Source of the DNA: Aminobacter sp039907765
GTDB taxonomy: Bacteria; Pseudomonadota; Alphaproteobacteria; Rhizobiales; Rhizobiaceae
Length of the DNA: 64,000 nucleotides
Direction: 5' to 3'
Assembly (NCBI RefSeq): GCF_039907765.1
Contig: NZ_JARDJI010000002.1
Coordinates: 124,001-188,000 of the forward strand
The first letter of the stretch is position 1, and each line of letters begins with the position of its first letter. Shown here one piece after another: positions 26,114 to 35,036 of the stretch. A program made the translations under genes and the position numbers. The notes under the pieces are model-generated. The model did no database searches. It had not been told where the DNA came from and was given only the letters and a program-made list of their open reading frames with translations.

Positions 26114-26908
26114 ATGCGCCAGTATCTCGACCTTCTCAGCCATGTGATGGAAAACGGTTCCGACCGCGGCGACCGCACCGGAACCGGCACGCGCTCGGTC
26201 TTCGGCCACCAGATGCGTTTCGACCTGGCGAAGGGCTTTCCGGTTCTCACCACCAAGAAGCTGCACCTGAAGTCGATCATCCACGAACTGCTGTGGTTCC
26301 TGGCCGGCGATACCAACATCAAGTATCTCAAGGACAACGGCGTCTCGATTTGGGACGAGTGGGCCGACGAGAACGGCGACCTCGGCCCGGTCTATGGCAA
26401 GCAGTGGCGCTCCTGGCCGACGCGCGACGGCGGCGAGATCGACCAGCTCGCCAACCTTCTGGTGCAGATCCGCAAGAACTCGAATTCACGCCGGCTGATC
26501 GTTTCGGCGTGGAATCCGGAAGAAGTGGACGCCATGGCGCTGCCGCCGTGCCACTGCCTGTTCCAGTTCTATGTCTCCGACGGCCGGCTGTCGTGCCAGC
26601 TCTACCAGCGCTCGGCCGACATCTTCCTCGGCGTGCCGTTCAACATCGCCTCCTATGCGCTGCTGACGATGATGGTGGCGCAGGTGACAGGGCTGAAGCC
26701 GGGCGACTTCGTCCATACCCTGGGCGACGCGCACATCTACCACAACCATTTCGAGCAGGCGCGCGAGCAGCTTGGGCGCACGCCGAAGGCTCTGCCCACC
26801 ATGTGGATCAATCCCGAGGTGAAGGACCTCTTCGCCTTCCGCTTCGAGGATTTCCGGCTCGACGGCTACGTCGCCGACGCCAGCATCCGCGCGCCCATCG
26901 CCGTGTAG
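26114..26908 (+). CDS. thyA: Thymidylate synthase ThyA
   Basis: ThyA makes dTMP from dUMP with methylenetetrahydrofolate, which becomes dihydrofolate for FolA. The 264-residue protein is full length. The folate-loop region RTGTGTRSVFGHQMRFDL, the catalytic cysteine in ALPPCHCLFQFYV (Cys146), QLYQRSADIFLGVPFNIASYA and the C-terminal API-AV are all present. folA lies 3 kb downstream, separated by DUF982, groEL and a small gene; thyA-folA adjacency is common, so this block may be an insertion. Confidence 0.98.
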   Translation: MRQYLDLLSHVMENGSDRGDRTGTGTRSVFGHQMRFDLAKGFPVLTTKKLHLKSIIHELLWFLAGDTNIKYLKDNGVSIWDEWADENGDLGPVYGKQWRSWPTRDGGEIDQLANLLVQIRKNSNSRRLIVSAWNPEEVDAMALPPCHCLFQFYVSDGRLSCQLYQRSADIFLGVPFNIASYALLTMMVAQVTGLKPGDFVHTLGDAHIYHNHFEQAREQLGRTPKALPTMWINPEVKDLFAFRFEDFRLDGYVADASIRAPIAV

Positions 26909-27086
26909 GCCGCGCAGGCCGCAAGGCCGGCGACACAACGGAACCGAAATGCGGCTGGCGCGTTCTTGCGTGCGAGTCGGCGGTCCGTAATCTGCACATT
27001 TTTCCCCTAGCCGTGCGCAGTGCTTTTCACCTATCAATACCGTGCCCGGCGTGGGACCGGGCCGCCTCTGTTGCATGGAGACTGCG

Positions 27087-27389
27087 ATGGAAGCCAAACC
27101 GTTCGGCAATCCCGTCCTGGTGAAGGAGGGTGAGGACCGGATACGTGAAATTGCCTGCATCGACGAAGCCCTGACTTTCCTCGGAACCTGGCCGGAAACG
27201 CGGCGCGGGCCGATCTACCAGACGGCCGTGAGGGCGTGCCGGGCGGCCTGCGAAGGCTCGATGGCGCCGGAAAAGGCGCGCAGCGCCTTTGCCGGATTTG
27301 CCCGTTCCACCGGCATCCTCGAGAAGGCCATCGTCACGCTGGAGCCCTGGAAGATAGATCCGAAGCGGGGTCGGGACATACCTATCTGA
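27087..27389 (+). CDS. DUF982 family protein
   Basis: The product has 100 residues. The DUF982 pattern (IREIACIDEALTFLGTWPETRRGPIYQTAVRACRAACEG) is clear. These small proteins are abundant and multicopy in rhizobia and of unknown role. The ATG at 27087 has GGAG seven bases upstream; an ATG at 27075 would add four residues. It precedes the orphan groEL by 184 bases. Confidence 0.88.
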   Translation: MEAKPFGNPVLVKEGEDRIREIACIDEALTFLGTWPETRRGPIYQTAVRACRAACEGSMAPEKARSAFAGFARSTGILEKAIVTLEPWKIDPKRGRDIPI

Positions 27390-27573
27390 CCGCCATCGGG
27401 CAGCACACGTATGCCTTTCGAAGCGCTGTCGACCTGTCGCCGCGGGAGAGGGCGGCGGTGCAGTCGGAAGTTGTTGCCAGACGGGCCGCCACGCGTGAAA
27501 ATCAGGGCTTTGTAAGGCGGCTCGACGTCGACCAGAACAGCCAACGCGATGCTGCCGATGAAGGAGTAGGACG

Positions 27574-29199
27574 ATGGCCGCCAAGGAAGTCAGGTTTCAC
27601 GGCGATGCGCGGACCAAGATGCTGCGCGGCGTCGATGTCCTCGCCAATGCCGTCAAGGTCACGCTCGGCCCCAAGGGACGCAACGTCGTCATCGACAAGG
27701 CGTTCGGCGCCCCGCGCATCACCAAGGACGGCGTGACGGTCGCCAAGGAGATCGAACTCGAGGACAAGTTCGAGAACATGGGCGCCCAGATGGTGCGCGA
27801 GGTCGCCTCGAAGACGAGCGACGTGGCGGGCGACGGTACCACGACGGCGACCATCCTGGCCCAGGCGATCGTCCAGGAGGGCGCCAAGGCGGTTGCCGCC
27901 GGCATGAACCCGATGGATCTCAAGCGCGGCATAGACAAGGCGGTCGAGGCCGTCGTCGAGGAATTGAAGCGCCATGCCCGCAAGGTGACCAGGAACGACG
28001 AGATCGCCCAGGTCGGCACCATTTCGGCCAACGGCGACACCGAGATCGGGCGCTTCCTGGCGGAAGCGATGGACAAGGTCGGCAACACCGGCGTCATCAC
28101 CGTCGAGGAAGCCAAGACCGCCGTGACGGAACTCGAGATCGTCGAGGGAATGCAGTTCGACCGCGGCTATCTCAGCCCATATTTCGTCACCAATCCGGAC
28201 AAGATGCGCGCCGAGCTGGAGGAGCCTTACCTCCTCATCCACGAGAAGAAGCTCGGCAACCTCCAGGCAATGCTGCCTATCCTGGAAGCCGTGGTCCAGT
28301 CCGGCCAGCCGCTGCTGATCATCGCCGAGGACATCGAAGGCGAGGCGCTGGCCACGCTCGTGGTCAACAAGCTGAGGGGCGGGTTCAGGATCGCGGCCGT
28401 CAAGGCGCCCGGATTCGGTGACCGCCGCAAGGCCATGCTGGAGGACATCGCGATCCTCACCGGCGGGACTGCGATCTCGGAAGATCTCGGCATCAAGCTC
28501 GAGAACGTGACCCTCGCCATGCTGGGGCGCGCCAAGAAGGTGGTCATCGAAAAGGAAAGCACGACCATCGTGGAAGGCGCGGGCAAGACGGACGAGATCC
28601 AGCGACGGATTGCCCAGATCAAGGCACAGATCGAGGAGACCACGTCCGACTACGACCGCGAGAAACTGCAGGAGCGGCTGGCCAAGCTCGCCGGCGGCGT
28701 GGCGGTGATCAGGGTGGGCGGCTCGACCGAGGTCGAGGTGCGGGAACGCAAGGACCGCGTCGACGATGCGCTGCACGCAACACGGGCGGCGGTCGAGGAA
28801 GGCATCCTGCCCGGCGGGGGCGTCGCCCTATTGAGGGCCGCAAGTGTGCTCGCCACGGTGCAGACCGACAATCCCGACCAGAAGACGGGCGTCGACATCG
28901 TGCGCCGCGCGGTCGAGACGCCGGTGCGGCAGATCGCCGAGAATGCCGGCGCGGAGGGTTCGATCATCGTCGGCAAGCTGCGCGAACAGGCCGATTTCGC
29001 GTTCGGCTGGAATGCCCAGACCAACCTGTTCGGCGATCTCTACAAGCAGGGCGTGATCGATCCGGCGAAGGTCGTGCGCACCGCCCTCCAGGATGCCGCC
29101 TCGGTTGCCGGGCTGCTGGTGACGACCGAGGCGATGATCGCGGAGCGACCGAAGAAGGAGGCGACACCGCCGATGCCGACCCCGGGATTGGATTTCTGA
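27574..29199 (+). CDS. groEL: GroEL chaperonin paralogue without adjacent groES
   Basis: This is a 60-kDa chaperonin subunit of 541 residues. ATP-site motifs are intact: LGPKGRNVVID, the GDGTTTAT loop with Asp87, and GGGVALLRA. The C-terminus is KKEATPPMPTPGLDF and lacks the usual Gly-Gly-Met tail that lines the folding cavity. No groES-like gene lies upstream or downstream, and I saw no CIRCE element in the 184-base upstream gap. Rhizobia often carry extra groEL genes, some regulated separately. It is probably an accessory chaperonin relying on GroES made elsewhere. Confidence 0.96.
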   Translation: MAAKEVRFHGDARTKMLRGVDVLANAVKVTLGPKGRNVVIDKAFGAPRITKDGVTVAKEIELEDKFENMGAQMVREVASKTSDVAGDGTTTATILAQAIVQEGAKAVAAGMNPMDLKRGIDKAVEAVVEELKRHARKVTRNDEIAQVGTISANGDTEIGRFLAEAMDKVGNTGVITVEEAKTAVTELEIVEGMQFDRGYLSPYFVTNPDKMRAELEEPYLLIHEKKLGNLQAMLPILEAVVQSGQPLLIIAEDIEGEALATLVVNKLRGGFRIAAVKAPGFGDRRKAMLEDIAILTGGTAISEDLGIKLENVTLAMLGRAKKVVIEKESTTIVEGAGKTDEIQRRIAQIKAQIEETTSDYDREKLQERLAKLAGGVAVIRVGGSTEVEVRERKDRVDDALHATRAAVEEGILPGGGVALLRAASVLATVQTDNPDQKTGVDIVRRAVETPVRQIAENAGAEGSIIVGKLREQADFAFGWNAQTNLFGDLYKQGVIDPAKVVRTALQDAASVAGLLVTTEAMIAERPKKEATPPMPTPGLDF

Positions 29200-29397
29200 C
29201 CGGCATTGTGGCGCGGACTGGTCTCTGTCAACGGAGTTTCCGAAGCGGGGGCCCGCACCAATGCGGTGCGCGGCACGGGCCTGCCGCCTCATCCGGCCGC
29301 CGCTGCTGCGCAGTGCCGCCCACCCGGAGGACGACGCTACAGCAAGCCGCGCGGCCGAAGCCGCCGAGAACCGCCGGCATTTCGCGGTCACGCAGGG

Positions 29398-29637
29398 TCA
29401 GTGATGGATCGGCGCTTCCAGGTTCAGGGAGGGCAGGGGCGGATATACCCTGCGGCAACCCCGCATGAGTTGGGTGAGGCGCACCTCGTCGGTCACGCCG
29501 GTGCCGAACAGGCAGACCAGCGACGCTGCTTGCATCTCCCGGTCTTCCGTTGTCGGGGCCGTAGGCAGGCTTCGGGCAAGAACCCGCGCCAGCATCTCAA
29601 GGTCTTCGGGGGAAAGAGACCTAGCATGCTCGGACAT
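29398..29637 (-). CDS. Small hypothetical protein
   Basis: The 79-residue protein starts MSEHARSLSPEDLEMLARVL at 29637, fixed by an AGGGAGG site on the minus strand. It is acidic and helical at the start, then has ASLVCLFGTGVTDEVRLTQLMRGC. I do not recognise a family. It faces away from folA and converges on the orphan groEL. Confidence 0.65.
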   Translation of the reverse strand: MSEHARSLSPEDLEMLARVLARSLPTAPTTEDREMQAASLVCLFGTGVTDEVRLTQLMRGCRRVYPPLPSLNLEAPIHH

Positions 29638-29717
29638 GCGACCTCCCTTATCGTTATCGTTGTGTTCCCTCTCGAATTTCACTGTGCGCTACAACCAGAA
29701 CCGGTGTCGACTCACTT

Positions 29718-29885
29718 TTGATTGCATCGGAAAGGTGCGCCGCTGCGACGACCTTCGAGATGGTGGCCGAGAATTTTTATCCCGAACGCGATGTCGATAT
29801 TCTGATCCTGCAACCCTACGATACCGGCAGGGCAAGAGGCGGGGCGGAGATTCGCCCGGACAGGGAATGCGGCCGATGGACATAG
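29718..29885 (+). pseudogene. Coding-like remnant upstream of folA
   Basis: From TTG 29718 (or ATG 29760) a short frame reads a plausible protein segment, with EMVAENFYPERDVDILILQPYD in the middle, and stops at TAG 29883. It overlaps the folA start by ten bases. The residue pattern looks more protein-like than random, but I do not recognise a parent gene. It could be a short leader frame coupled to folA, a gene fragment, or chance. Confidence 0.25.
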
Positions 29886-30397
29886 TGATCTACGTTGCGA
29901 TTGCGGAGAACGGCGTGATCGGCCGCGACAACGGCCTGCCGTGGCGGCTTTCCGGCGACCTCAAGCGCTTCAAGGCCGACACGATGGGCAAGCCGATCGT
30001 CATGGGGCGCAAGACGTGGGAGAGCTTTCCGAAGCGGCCCCTGCCGGGGCGCATCAACATCGTGGTGACCCGCGACCAGGGCTATCGCGCCGAGGGGGCC
30101 GAGGTGGTGCATTCCCTGAAGGATGCGGTCACGCTGGCGACCGCGCGGGGGAGGTGCCTGGCCGGCGCCGACGAGATATGCGTGATCGGCGGCGGCGAAA
30201 TCTATCGCCAGGCGCTGCCGATCGCCGACCGGCTGCATGTCACCCATGTCCTGACCTCGCCCGACGGCGACACGCGCTTTCCCGAGATAGACCCGAACAC
30301 CTGGTCCGTCGCCAGTTCGGAGGCGTTTCCCGCCGGCGAAAAGGACAGCCATGCGACACGCTATACCATTTACCGGAGGCGATCGGCGGCGCAGTAA
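29876..30397 (+). CDS. folA: Dihydrofolate reductase FolA
   Basis: FolA reduces dihydrofolate to tetrahydrofolate with NADPH. The 173-residue product shows IYVAIAENGVIGRDNGLPWRLSGDLKRFK (acidic active-site residue in GDLKRFK), PIVMGRKTWESFPKRPLPGRINIVVTRD and the C-terminal CVIGGGEIYRQALPIADRLHVTHV. ATG 29876 is chosen because AGGGA lies nine bases upstream; an ATG at 29867 is too close to it. hflKC-degP follow downstream. Confidence 0.97.
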   Translation: MDIVIYVAIAENGVIGRDNGLPWRLSGDLKRFKADTMGKPIVMGRKTWESFPKRPLPGRINIVVTRDQGYRAEGAEVVHSLKDAVTLATARGRCLAGADEICVIGGGEIYRQALPIADRLHVTHVLTSPDGDTRFPEIDPNTWSVASSEAFPAGEKDSHATRYTIYRRRSAAQ

Positions 30398-30451
30398 AGG
30401 ATTTCGTTCATACATCTGTAGCGAAAGGACGGCATGCAGCCGACCGTCGCG

Positions 30452-30480
30452 TTGAAAGCACGTTGTTGCATCCCTATAGA
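30452..30480 (+). promoter_or_regulatory. Candidate sigma-70 promoter for hflKC operon
   Basis: TTGAAA (30452-30457) and TATAGA (30475-30480) are separated by 17 bases and lie 67 bases before the hflK ATG. This suggests that hflKC-DUF2065 can be transcribed independently of folA. Confidence 0.5.
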
Positions 30481-30546
30481 TGGTATCAGTAAATGGGCGG
30501 CCGTTTCAGGCACGGCCGTCGTCATCGTGCAGTCGAAAGGACATTC

Positions 30547-31644
30547 ATGCCCTGGAACAATCAGAGTGGAGGCGGCAGCGGCGGCCCTTGGGGCGGCGGC
30601 GGCGGCGGTGGCGGCGGACCCTGGGGGCAGGGACCACGACCGAGCGGACCTCCCGGGTCGCCCCCCGATCTCGAGGACATCATCCGGCGCGGCCAGGACA
30701 AGCTGAAGCGCGCGCTCCCTGGCGGCGGCGGATCCAGCCCGGCGTTGTTCGGCCTGATCGCGGCCGGCCTGGTCGCGCTCTGGGCCTTCCAGACGGTCTA
30801 TACGGTGCAGCCCGACGAAATCGCGGTCGAACTTCGGTTCGGCAAGCCGAAGGAAGAGCTGTCGCAGCCGGGTCTGCATTTCCACTGGTGGCCGATCGAA
30901 ACGGTCGAGAAGGTCAACACCGCCGAAAAGCTCGTCGACATCGGAGAAGTGCGGGGCAGCACCTCGTCCGGCCTGATGCTTTCGGGCGACCAGAACATCG
31001 TCGACGTGAAGTTCTCGGTTGCCTACCAGGTCTCGGACCCGAAGGCCTATCTGTTCAATGTCGCCGAACCCGACGTGATGGTGCGCCAGGTTGCCGAGAG
31101 CGCCATGCGTGAAGTGGTCGGCCGCCGGCCGGCTCAGGACATCTTCCGCGACGATCGCCAGGGCATCGCCTCCAACGTGCGCGACATCATCCAGGCGACG
31201 CTCGACGAATACGGCACGGGATTGTCGGTGAACGCGATCTCGATCGAGGATGCCGCGCCGCCGCGCGAGGTGGCCGACGCCTTCGACGAGGTGCAGCGCG
31301 CCGAGCAGGACGAGGATCGCTTCGTCGAAGAATCCAACCAGTACTCCAACCAGAAACTCGGCCAGGCACGCGGCGAGGCGGCACAGGTCCGCGAGGACGC
31401 GGCCGCCTACAAGAACCGCGTCGTGCAGGAGGCCGAAGGCGAGGCGCAGCGCTTCATCTCGGTTTACGACGAATACGCCAAGGCGCCCGAAGTGACCCGC
31501 AAGCGCCTCTATCTCGAGACGATGGAAAAGGTGCTCCAGGGCTCCGGCAAGGTGATCGTCGAGCAAGGCAACGGCCAGGGCGTGGTGCCCTATCTCCCGC
31601 TGCCCGAACTGCAGAAGCGCGCTCCGGCGGCGGGAGGCCAGTAA
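30547..31644 (+). CDS. hflK: FtsH regulator HflK
   Basis: HflK forms with HflC the membrane cage that controls the FtsH protease. The 365-residue protein has a Gly-rich cytoplasmic start (GGGSGGPWGGGGGG), one membrane segment (about residues 75-95, ALFGLIAAGLVALWAFQTVY) and a band-7/SPFH domain starting TVQPDEIAVELRFGKP, then a coiled coil. The ATG at 30547 begins MPWNNQSGGG, typical of the family. It overlaps hflC by one base (TAATG). Confidence 0.97.
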   Translation: MPWNNQSGGGSGGPWGGGGGGGGGPWGQGPRPSGPPGSPPDLEDIIRRGQDKLKRALPGGGGSSPALFGLIAAGLVALWAFQTVYTVQPDEIAVELRFGKPKEELSQPGLHFHWWPIETVEKVNTAEKLVDIGEVRGSTSSGLMLSGDQNIVDVKFSVAYQVSDPKAYLFNVAEPDVMVRQVAESAMREVVGRRPAQDIFRDDRQGIASNVRDIIQATLDEYGTGLSVNAISIEDAAPPREVADAFDEVQRAEQDEDRFVEESNQYSNQKLGQARGEAAQVREDAAAYKNRVVQEAEGEAQRFISVYDEYAKAPEVTRKRLYLETMEKVLQGSGKVIVEQGNGQGVVPYLPLPELQKRAPAAGGQ

Positions 31645-32588
31645 TGTCGAACCGACTTCCCATCATCGGCGTCTTCGCCGCGATCATCCTGTTCCTGATC
31701 TATTCGTCGATCTTCGTGGTCAACGAGCGCCAGCAGGCGATCGTGCTGCGCTTCGGCGAGATCGTCGACGTCAAGGCCGAGCCTGGGATCTACTTCAAGG
31801 CGCCGTTCTCGATGTTCGAGGCCGACAATGTCCAGGTCATCGAGGACCGCGTGATGCGCCTCGACCTCGACGACATCCGCGTCCAGGTCTCGGGCGGCAA
31901 GTTCTACGACGTCGACGCCTTCGTCGCCTACCGTATCAACGATGCCCGCAAGTTCCGCTCGGCGGTCTCGGGCAGCGTGGAACTGGCCGAACAGCGTCTG
32001 CGCACCCGCCTCGACGCCGCACTTCGTCGCGTCTATGGCGTGCGCGGCTTCGAATCGGCCCTTTCGGAGGAACGTGCGTCGATGATGCGCGACGTGCGCG
32101 ACCAGTTGCAGCCGGACGCCAATGCGCTCGGCCTGCAGGTCGAGGACGTCCGCATACGCCGCACCGACCTGACGGCCGAGGTGTCGCAGCAGACCTACGA
32201 CCGCATGAAGGCCGAGCGTCTGGCCGAGGCCGAGAGGCTGCGGGCACGCGGCCGCGAGGCGGCGCAGCGCATCCGCGCCCGCGCCGACCGCGAAGTGGTC
32301 GAGATCATCGCCGAGGCGCAGAAGGAATCGGAGATCCTGCGCGGTGAGGGCGAAGCCCAGCGCAACGCGATCTTCGCCAACGCCTTCCAGCGCGATCCGG
32401 AGTTCTTCGAGTTCTATCGCTCGATGACCGCCTACGGCACGGCCCTCGATCCGAACGGCACGACCATGGTGCTGTCGCCCGAATCGGAGTTCTTCCGCTA
32501 CTTCCGCAACCCGGACGGCGGCGCGACGCCTGCACCGAAGCCTGCACCCACCCCGCAGGCGGGCACCGCTCCCAGCACCGGCAACTAG
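31644..32588 (+). CDS. hflC: FtsH regulator HflC
   Basis: HflC is the partner of HflK: 314 residues with an N-terminal membrane segment (about residues 5-25, LPIIGVFAAIILFLIYSSIFVV), then FVVNERQQAIVLRFGEIVDVKAEPGIYFKAPF, the SPFH domain start, a coiled coil and a Pro-rich C-terminus. It is translationally coupled to hflK. Confidence 0.97.
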   Translation: MSNRLPIIGVFAAIILFLIYSSIFVVNERQQAIVLRFGEIVDVKAEPGIYFKAPFSMFEADNVQVIEDRVMRLDLDDIRVQVSGGKFYDVDAFVAYRINDARKFRSAVSGSVELAEQRLRTRLDAALRRVYGVRGFESALSEERASMMRDVRDQLQPDANALGLQVEDVRIRRTDLTAEVSQQTYDRMKAERLAEAERLRARGREAAQRIRARADREVVEIIAEAQKESEILRGEGEAQRNAIFANAFQRDPEFFEFYRSMTAYGTALDPNGTTMVLSPESEFFRYFRNPDGGATPAPKPAPTPQAGTAPSTGN

Positions 32589-32596
32589 TCACGCCG

Positions 32597-32782
32597 GTGC
32601 AGGACCTGATCGTCGCCATAGGCCTGGTTCTCGTCATCGAGGGCGTGGTCTATGGCGGCTTTCCCGCGCAGATGAAGCGCATGGCCGCCCAGATGGCGGA
32701 TATCCCCGAAAACGCGCTGCGGATGTTCGGCCTGGCGGCGATCGCCATCGGCGTCGGCATCGTGTGGCTGGTGCGGGGATAA
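32597..32782 (+). CDS. DUF2065 small membrane protein
   Basis: The 61-residue protein starts at GTG 32597, eight bases after hflC. It has two membrane segments (DLIVAIGLVLVIEGVVYGGFP and ALRMFGLAAIAIGVGIVWLV) and the DUF2065 linker MKRMAAQMADIPENALR. It is regularly found between hflC and degP and probably works with the HflKC-FtsH complex, but no function is shown. Confidence 0.9.
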   Translation: MQDLIVAIGLVLVIEGVVYGGFPAQMKRMAAQMADIPENALRMFGLAAIAIGVGIVWLVRG

Positions 32783-32903
32783 CGGAATTTTTGCGCCTCT
32801 CCGATAGCGATGGCCGCAAACAGGCCTTATTTATTTTCATGATGACGCTTCGCGCGCGGGAGGCCCGGCGCGACCAACGCCAGACAGCCGGGAGGCTTCT
32901 CCA

Positions 32904-34418
32904 ATGAATTCCAAGTCCCTTTTGCGCGCCATGCGAAAGGCTTCCCTTGCCGCCACGACGGCATTGATGATCGGCGCGCTCGCCGCACCCTCGCTGGTTC
33001 CGCCAGCCTTCGCACAGCAGCAGGGACCGGATTCGGTCGCCGACCTCGCCGAGGGGCTTTTGGGCGCCGTGGTCAACATCTCGACGTCGCAGACCGTCAA
33101 GGGCGGCGAGGGCGAGAATGCGGTGCCCATGCCACAGCTGCCCGAGGGCTCGCCCTTCCAGGACTTCTTCGACGACTTCTTCAAGGATCGGGAGGGCGAA
33201 GGCGGAGGCGGCGCGCAGAAGGTGCAGTCGCTGGGCTCGGGCTTCGTCATCGATGCCGAGAAGGGCATCGTGGTGACCAACAACCACGTCATTGCCGACG
33301 CCGACGAGATCGAGGTGAACTTCTCCGACGGCTCGAAGCTCAAGGCCGAACTGGTCGGTACCGACACCAAGACCGACCTCGCCGTGCTCAAGGTCGACCC
33401 GAAAGGCAAGACGCTGACGGCGGTGAAGTTCGGCGATTCCAACAAAATGCGGATCGGCGACTGGGTGATGGCGATCGGCAATCCGTTCGGCCTCGGCGGC
33501 TCGGTGACGGTGGGCATCATTTCGGCGCGCAACCGCGACATCAATTCGGGCCCGTATGACGACTTCATCCAGACCGATGCCGCGATCAACCGCGGCAATT
33601 CGGGCGGACCGCTGTTCAACATGAGCGGCGAGGTCATCGGCATCAACACCGCGATCATCTCGCCGTCGGGCGGCTCGATCGGCATCGGCTTCTCGATTCC
33701 CGCCGAAATCGCCTCCGGCGTCGTCGACCAGCTGGTCAATTTCGGCGAGACCCGCCGCGGCTGGCTCGGCGTGCGCATCCAGCCGGTGACCGACGACATT
33801 GCCGAAAGCCTCGGCATGAAGACGGCCAAGGGCGCGCTGGTCGCCGGCATCATCAAAGGCGGGCCGGTGGACAACGGCATCGTCCTGCCCGGCGACGTGA
33901 TCATCAAGTTCGACGGCAAGGACGTCATCGAGATGCGCGACCTGCCGCGCGTCGTCGCCGAGAGCCCGGTGGGCAAGGCGGTCGACGTCGTCATCGTGCG
34001 CAAGGGCGTCGAGCAGACCGTGAAGGTGACGCTCGGCCGGCTCGAGGACGGCGAGAAGCTGGCCGAGGGCGAGAACGGCGCGCCCGAGGCAACTCCCGAC
34101 CAGGGCGCCGAGGTGGCGACTGCCAGCGTGCTCGGCATGACGATCGGCGAGCTCAACGACGACACGCGTGCCAAGTTCGGCATCGCCCAGGACGTTTCGG
34201 GCGCGGTGGTGACCTCGGTCGCCAAGGATTCGGCCGCGGCCGAGCGTGGCATCGCCGCCGGCGAGGTGATCACCGAGATCGCGCAGGAATCGGTTTCGAC
34301 GCCGAAGGACGTGATGGACCGCATTGCCAAGCTCAAGGAGCAGGGTCGCAAGAACGCACTGCTGATGCTGGCCTCCAAGACCGGCGAGCTGCGGTTCGTG
34401 ACGGTGCGGATGGATTGA
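32904..34418 (+). CDS. degP: Periplasmic serine protease DegP/HtrA (Do family)
   Basis: DegP is a periplasmic protease and chaperone for misfolded envelope proteins. The 504-residue product has a signal peptide ending PPAFAQQQ (about residue 37), a trypsin-like domain with His128 (TNNHVIAD), Asp158 (TKTDLAVLKV) and Ser233 (RGNSGGPLFN), and two PDZ domains (from about residues 285 and 395). It closes the hflKC-DUF2065-degP cluster, 121 bases after DUF2065, so it may also have its own promoter. Confidence 0.97.
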   Translation: MNSKSLLRAMRKASLAATTALMIGALAAPSLVPPAFAQQQGPDSVADLAEGLLGAVVNISTSQTVKGGEGENAVPMPQLPEGSPFQDFFDDFFKDREGEGGGGAQKVQSLGSGFVIDAEKGIVVTNNHVIADADEIEVNFSDGSKLKAELVGTDTKTDLAVLKVDPKGKTLTAVKFGDSNKMRIGDWVMAIGNPFGLGGSVTVGIISARNRDINSGPYDDFIQTDAAINRGNSGGPLFNMSGEVIGINTAIISPSGGSIGIGFSIPAEIASGVVDQLVNFGETRRGWLGVRIQPVTDDIAESLGMKTAKGALVAGIIKGGPVDNGIVLPGDVIIKFDGKDVIEMRDLPRVVAESPVGKAVDVVIVRKGVEQTVKVTLGRLEDGEKLAEGENGAPEATPDQGAEVATASVLGMTIGELNDDTRAKFGIAQDVSGAVVTSVAKDSAAAERGIAAGEVITEIAQESVSTPKDVMDRIAKLKEQGRKNALLMLASKTGELRFVTVRMD

Positions 34419-34455
34419 GTCCGGAAATCCGGACAAGCCATTGAGATCGAATGAG

Positions 34456-34482
34456 AAAGGCGGCTATACGGTCGCCTTTTTC
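34456..34482 (+). terminator. degP terminator overlapping the convergent GNAT gene
   Basis: AAAGGCG and CGCCTTT form a stem around a ten-base loop, followed by TTTTT, 38 bases after the degP stop. The hairpin overlaps the last codons of the convergent acetyltransferase gene, so the transcripts probably overlap at their 3' ends. Confidence 0.7.
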
Positions 34483-35036
34483 CGTTCCTGCCATTCGCTG
34501 CGCGACAACCGGTAGAGCACGTGCCGCGCAAGCTGCGGGTGGCTGCCGGGCACGCTCGGGTGGTCGAAGTCGCCGGTGGCGTCGTGGCGCATACCGAGGC
34601 GCTGCATGACGGCGATGGAGCGATGGTTGTTCCAGACCGCGAACGAGACCACCACGTCCTCGTCGACGACGTCGAAGGCGTGGGCCAGCCAAGCTTCGGC
34701 GGCCTCGGTGACATAACCCTTGCCCCAATGCTCGGGCGCGAGCCTCCAGCCGATCTCCATAGTGCCCTTGGGCATGAAGGGTTCGAGGTCGGTGCGGGTG
34801 ATACCGACGAAGCCGATGCACGCGCCGCCGGCGGCAACTTCGGCCGCGGCGAAGCCGAAGCCGTCGCGGTCGATGTTTCCCCGTATCCGGTCGAAGAGGT
34901 CGTCGCTCTCGGCCCGGTTGCGGCGCATCGGGAAGAACTCCATCACGGCGTCGTCGCAATTGACGCGATGGAACAGTTCGCGGTCGCGCTCTTCCCAGTT
35001 GCGCAGGACCAGACGCTGGGTGCGGATCGGCTTCAT
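34464..35036 (-). CDS. GNAT acetyltransferase, RimJ/RimL-like
   Basis: This 190-residue acetyl-CoA-dependent N-acetyltransferase has TQRLVLRNWEERDRELF at the start, GFVGITRTDLEPFMPKGTMEIGWRLAPEHWGKGYVTEAAEAWLAHAFD in the middle (acetyl-CoA loop HWGKGYVTEA), and VWNNHRSIAVMQRLGMRHD near the end. This is the Acetyltransf_3 set. Its start overlaps the serB stop by four bases (ATGA), so it is translated with serB. The acceptor is unknown. Confidence 0.92.
   Translation of the reverse strand: MKPIRTQRLVLRNWEERDRELFHRVNCDDAVMEFFPMRRNRAESDDLFDRIRGNIDRDGFGFAAAEVAAGGACIGFVGITRTDLEPFMPKGTMEIGWRLAPEHWGKGYVTEAAEAWLAHAFDVVDEDVVVSFAVWNNHRSIAVMQRLGMRHDATGDFDHPSVPGSHPQLARHVLYRLSRSEWQERKKATV

Noticed and set aside
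27390..27573. CIRCE element or groES upstream of the orphan groEL
   Set aside because: No TTAGCACTC-N9-GAGTGCTAA-like repeat and no ~95-codon groES frame is present in the gap.
27502..28776. 424-codon minus-strand frame over groEL
   Set aside because: It is antisense to an intact GroEL; no protein-family features.
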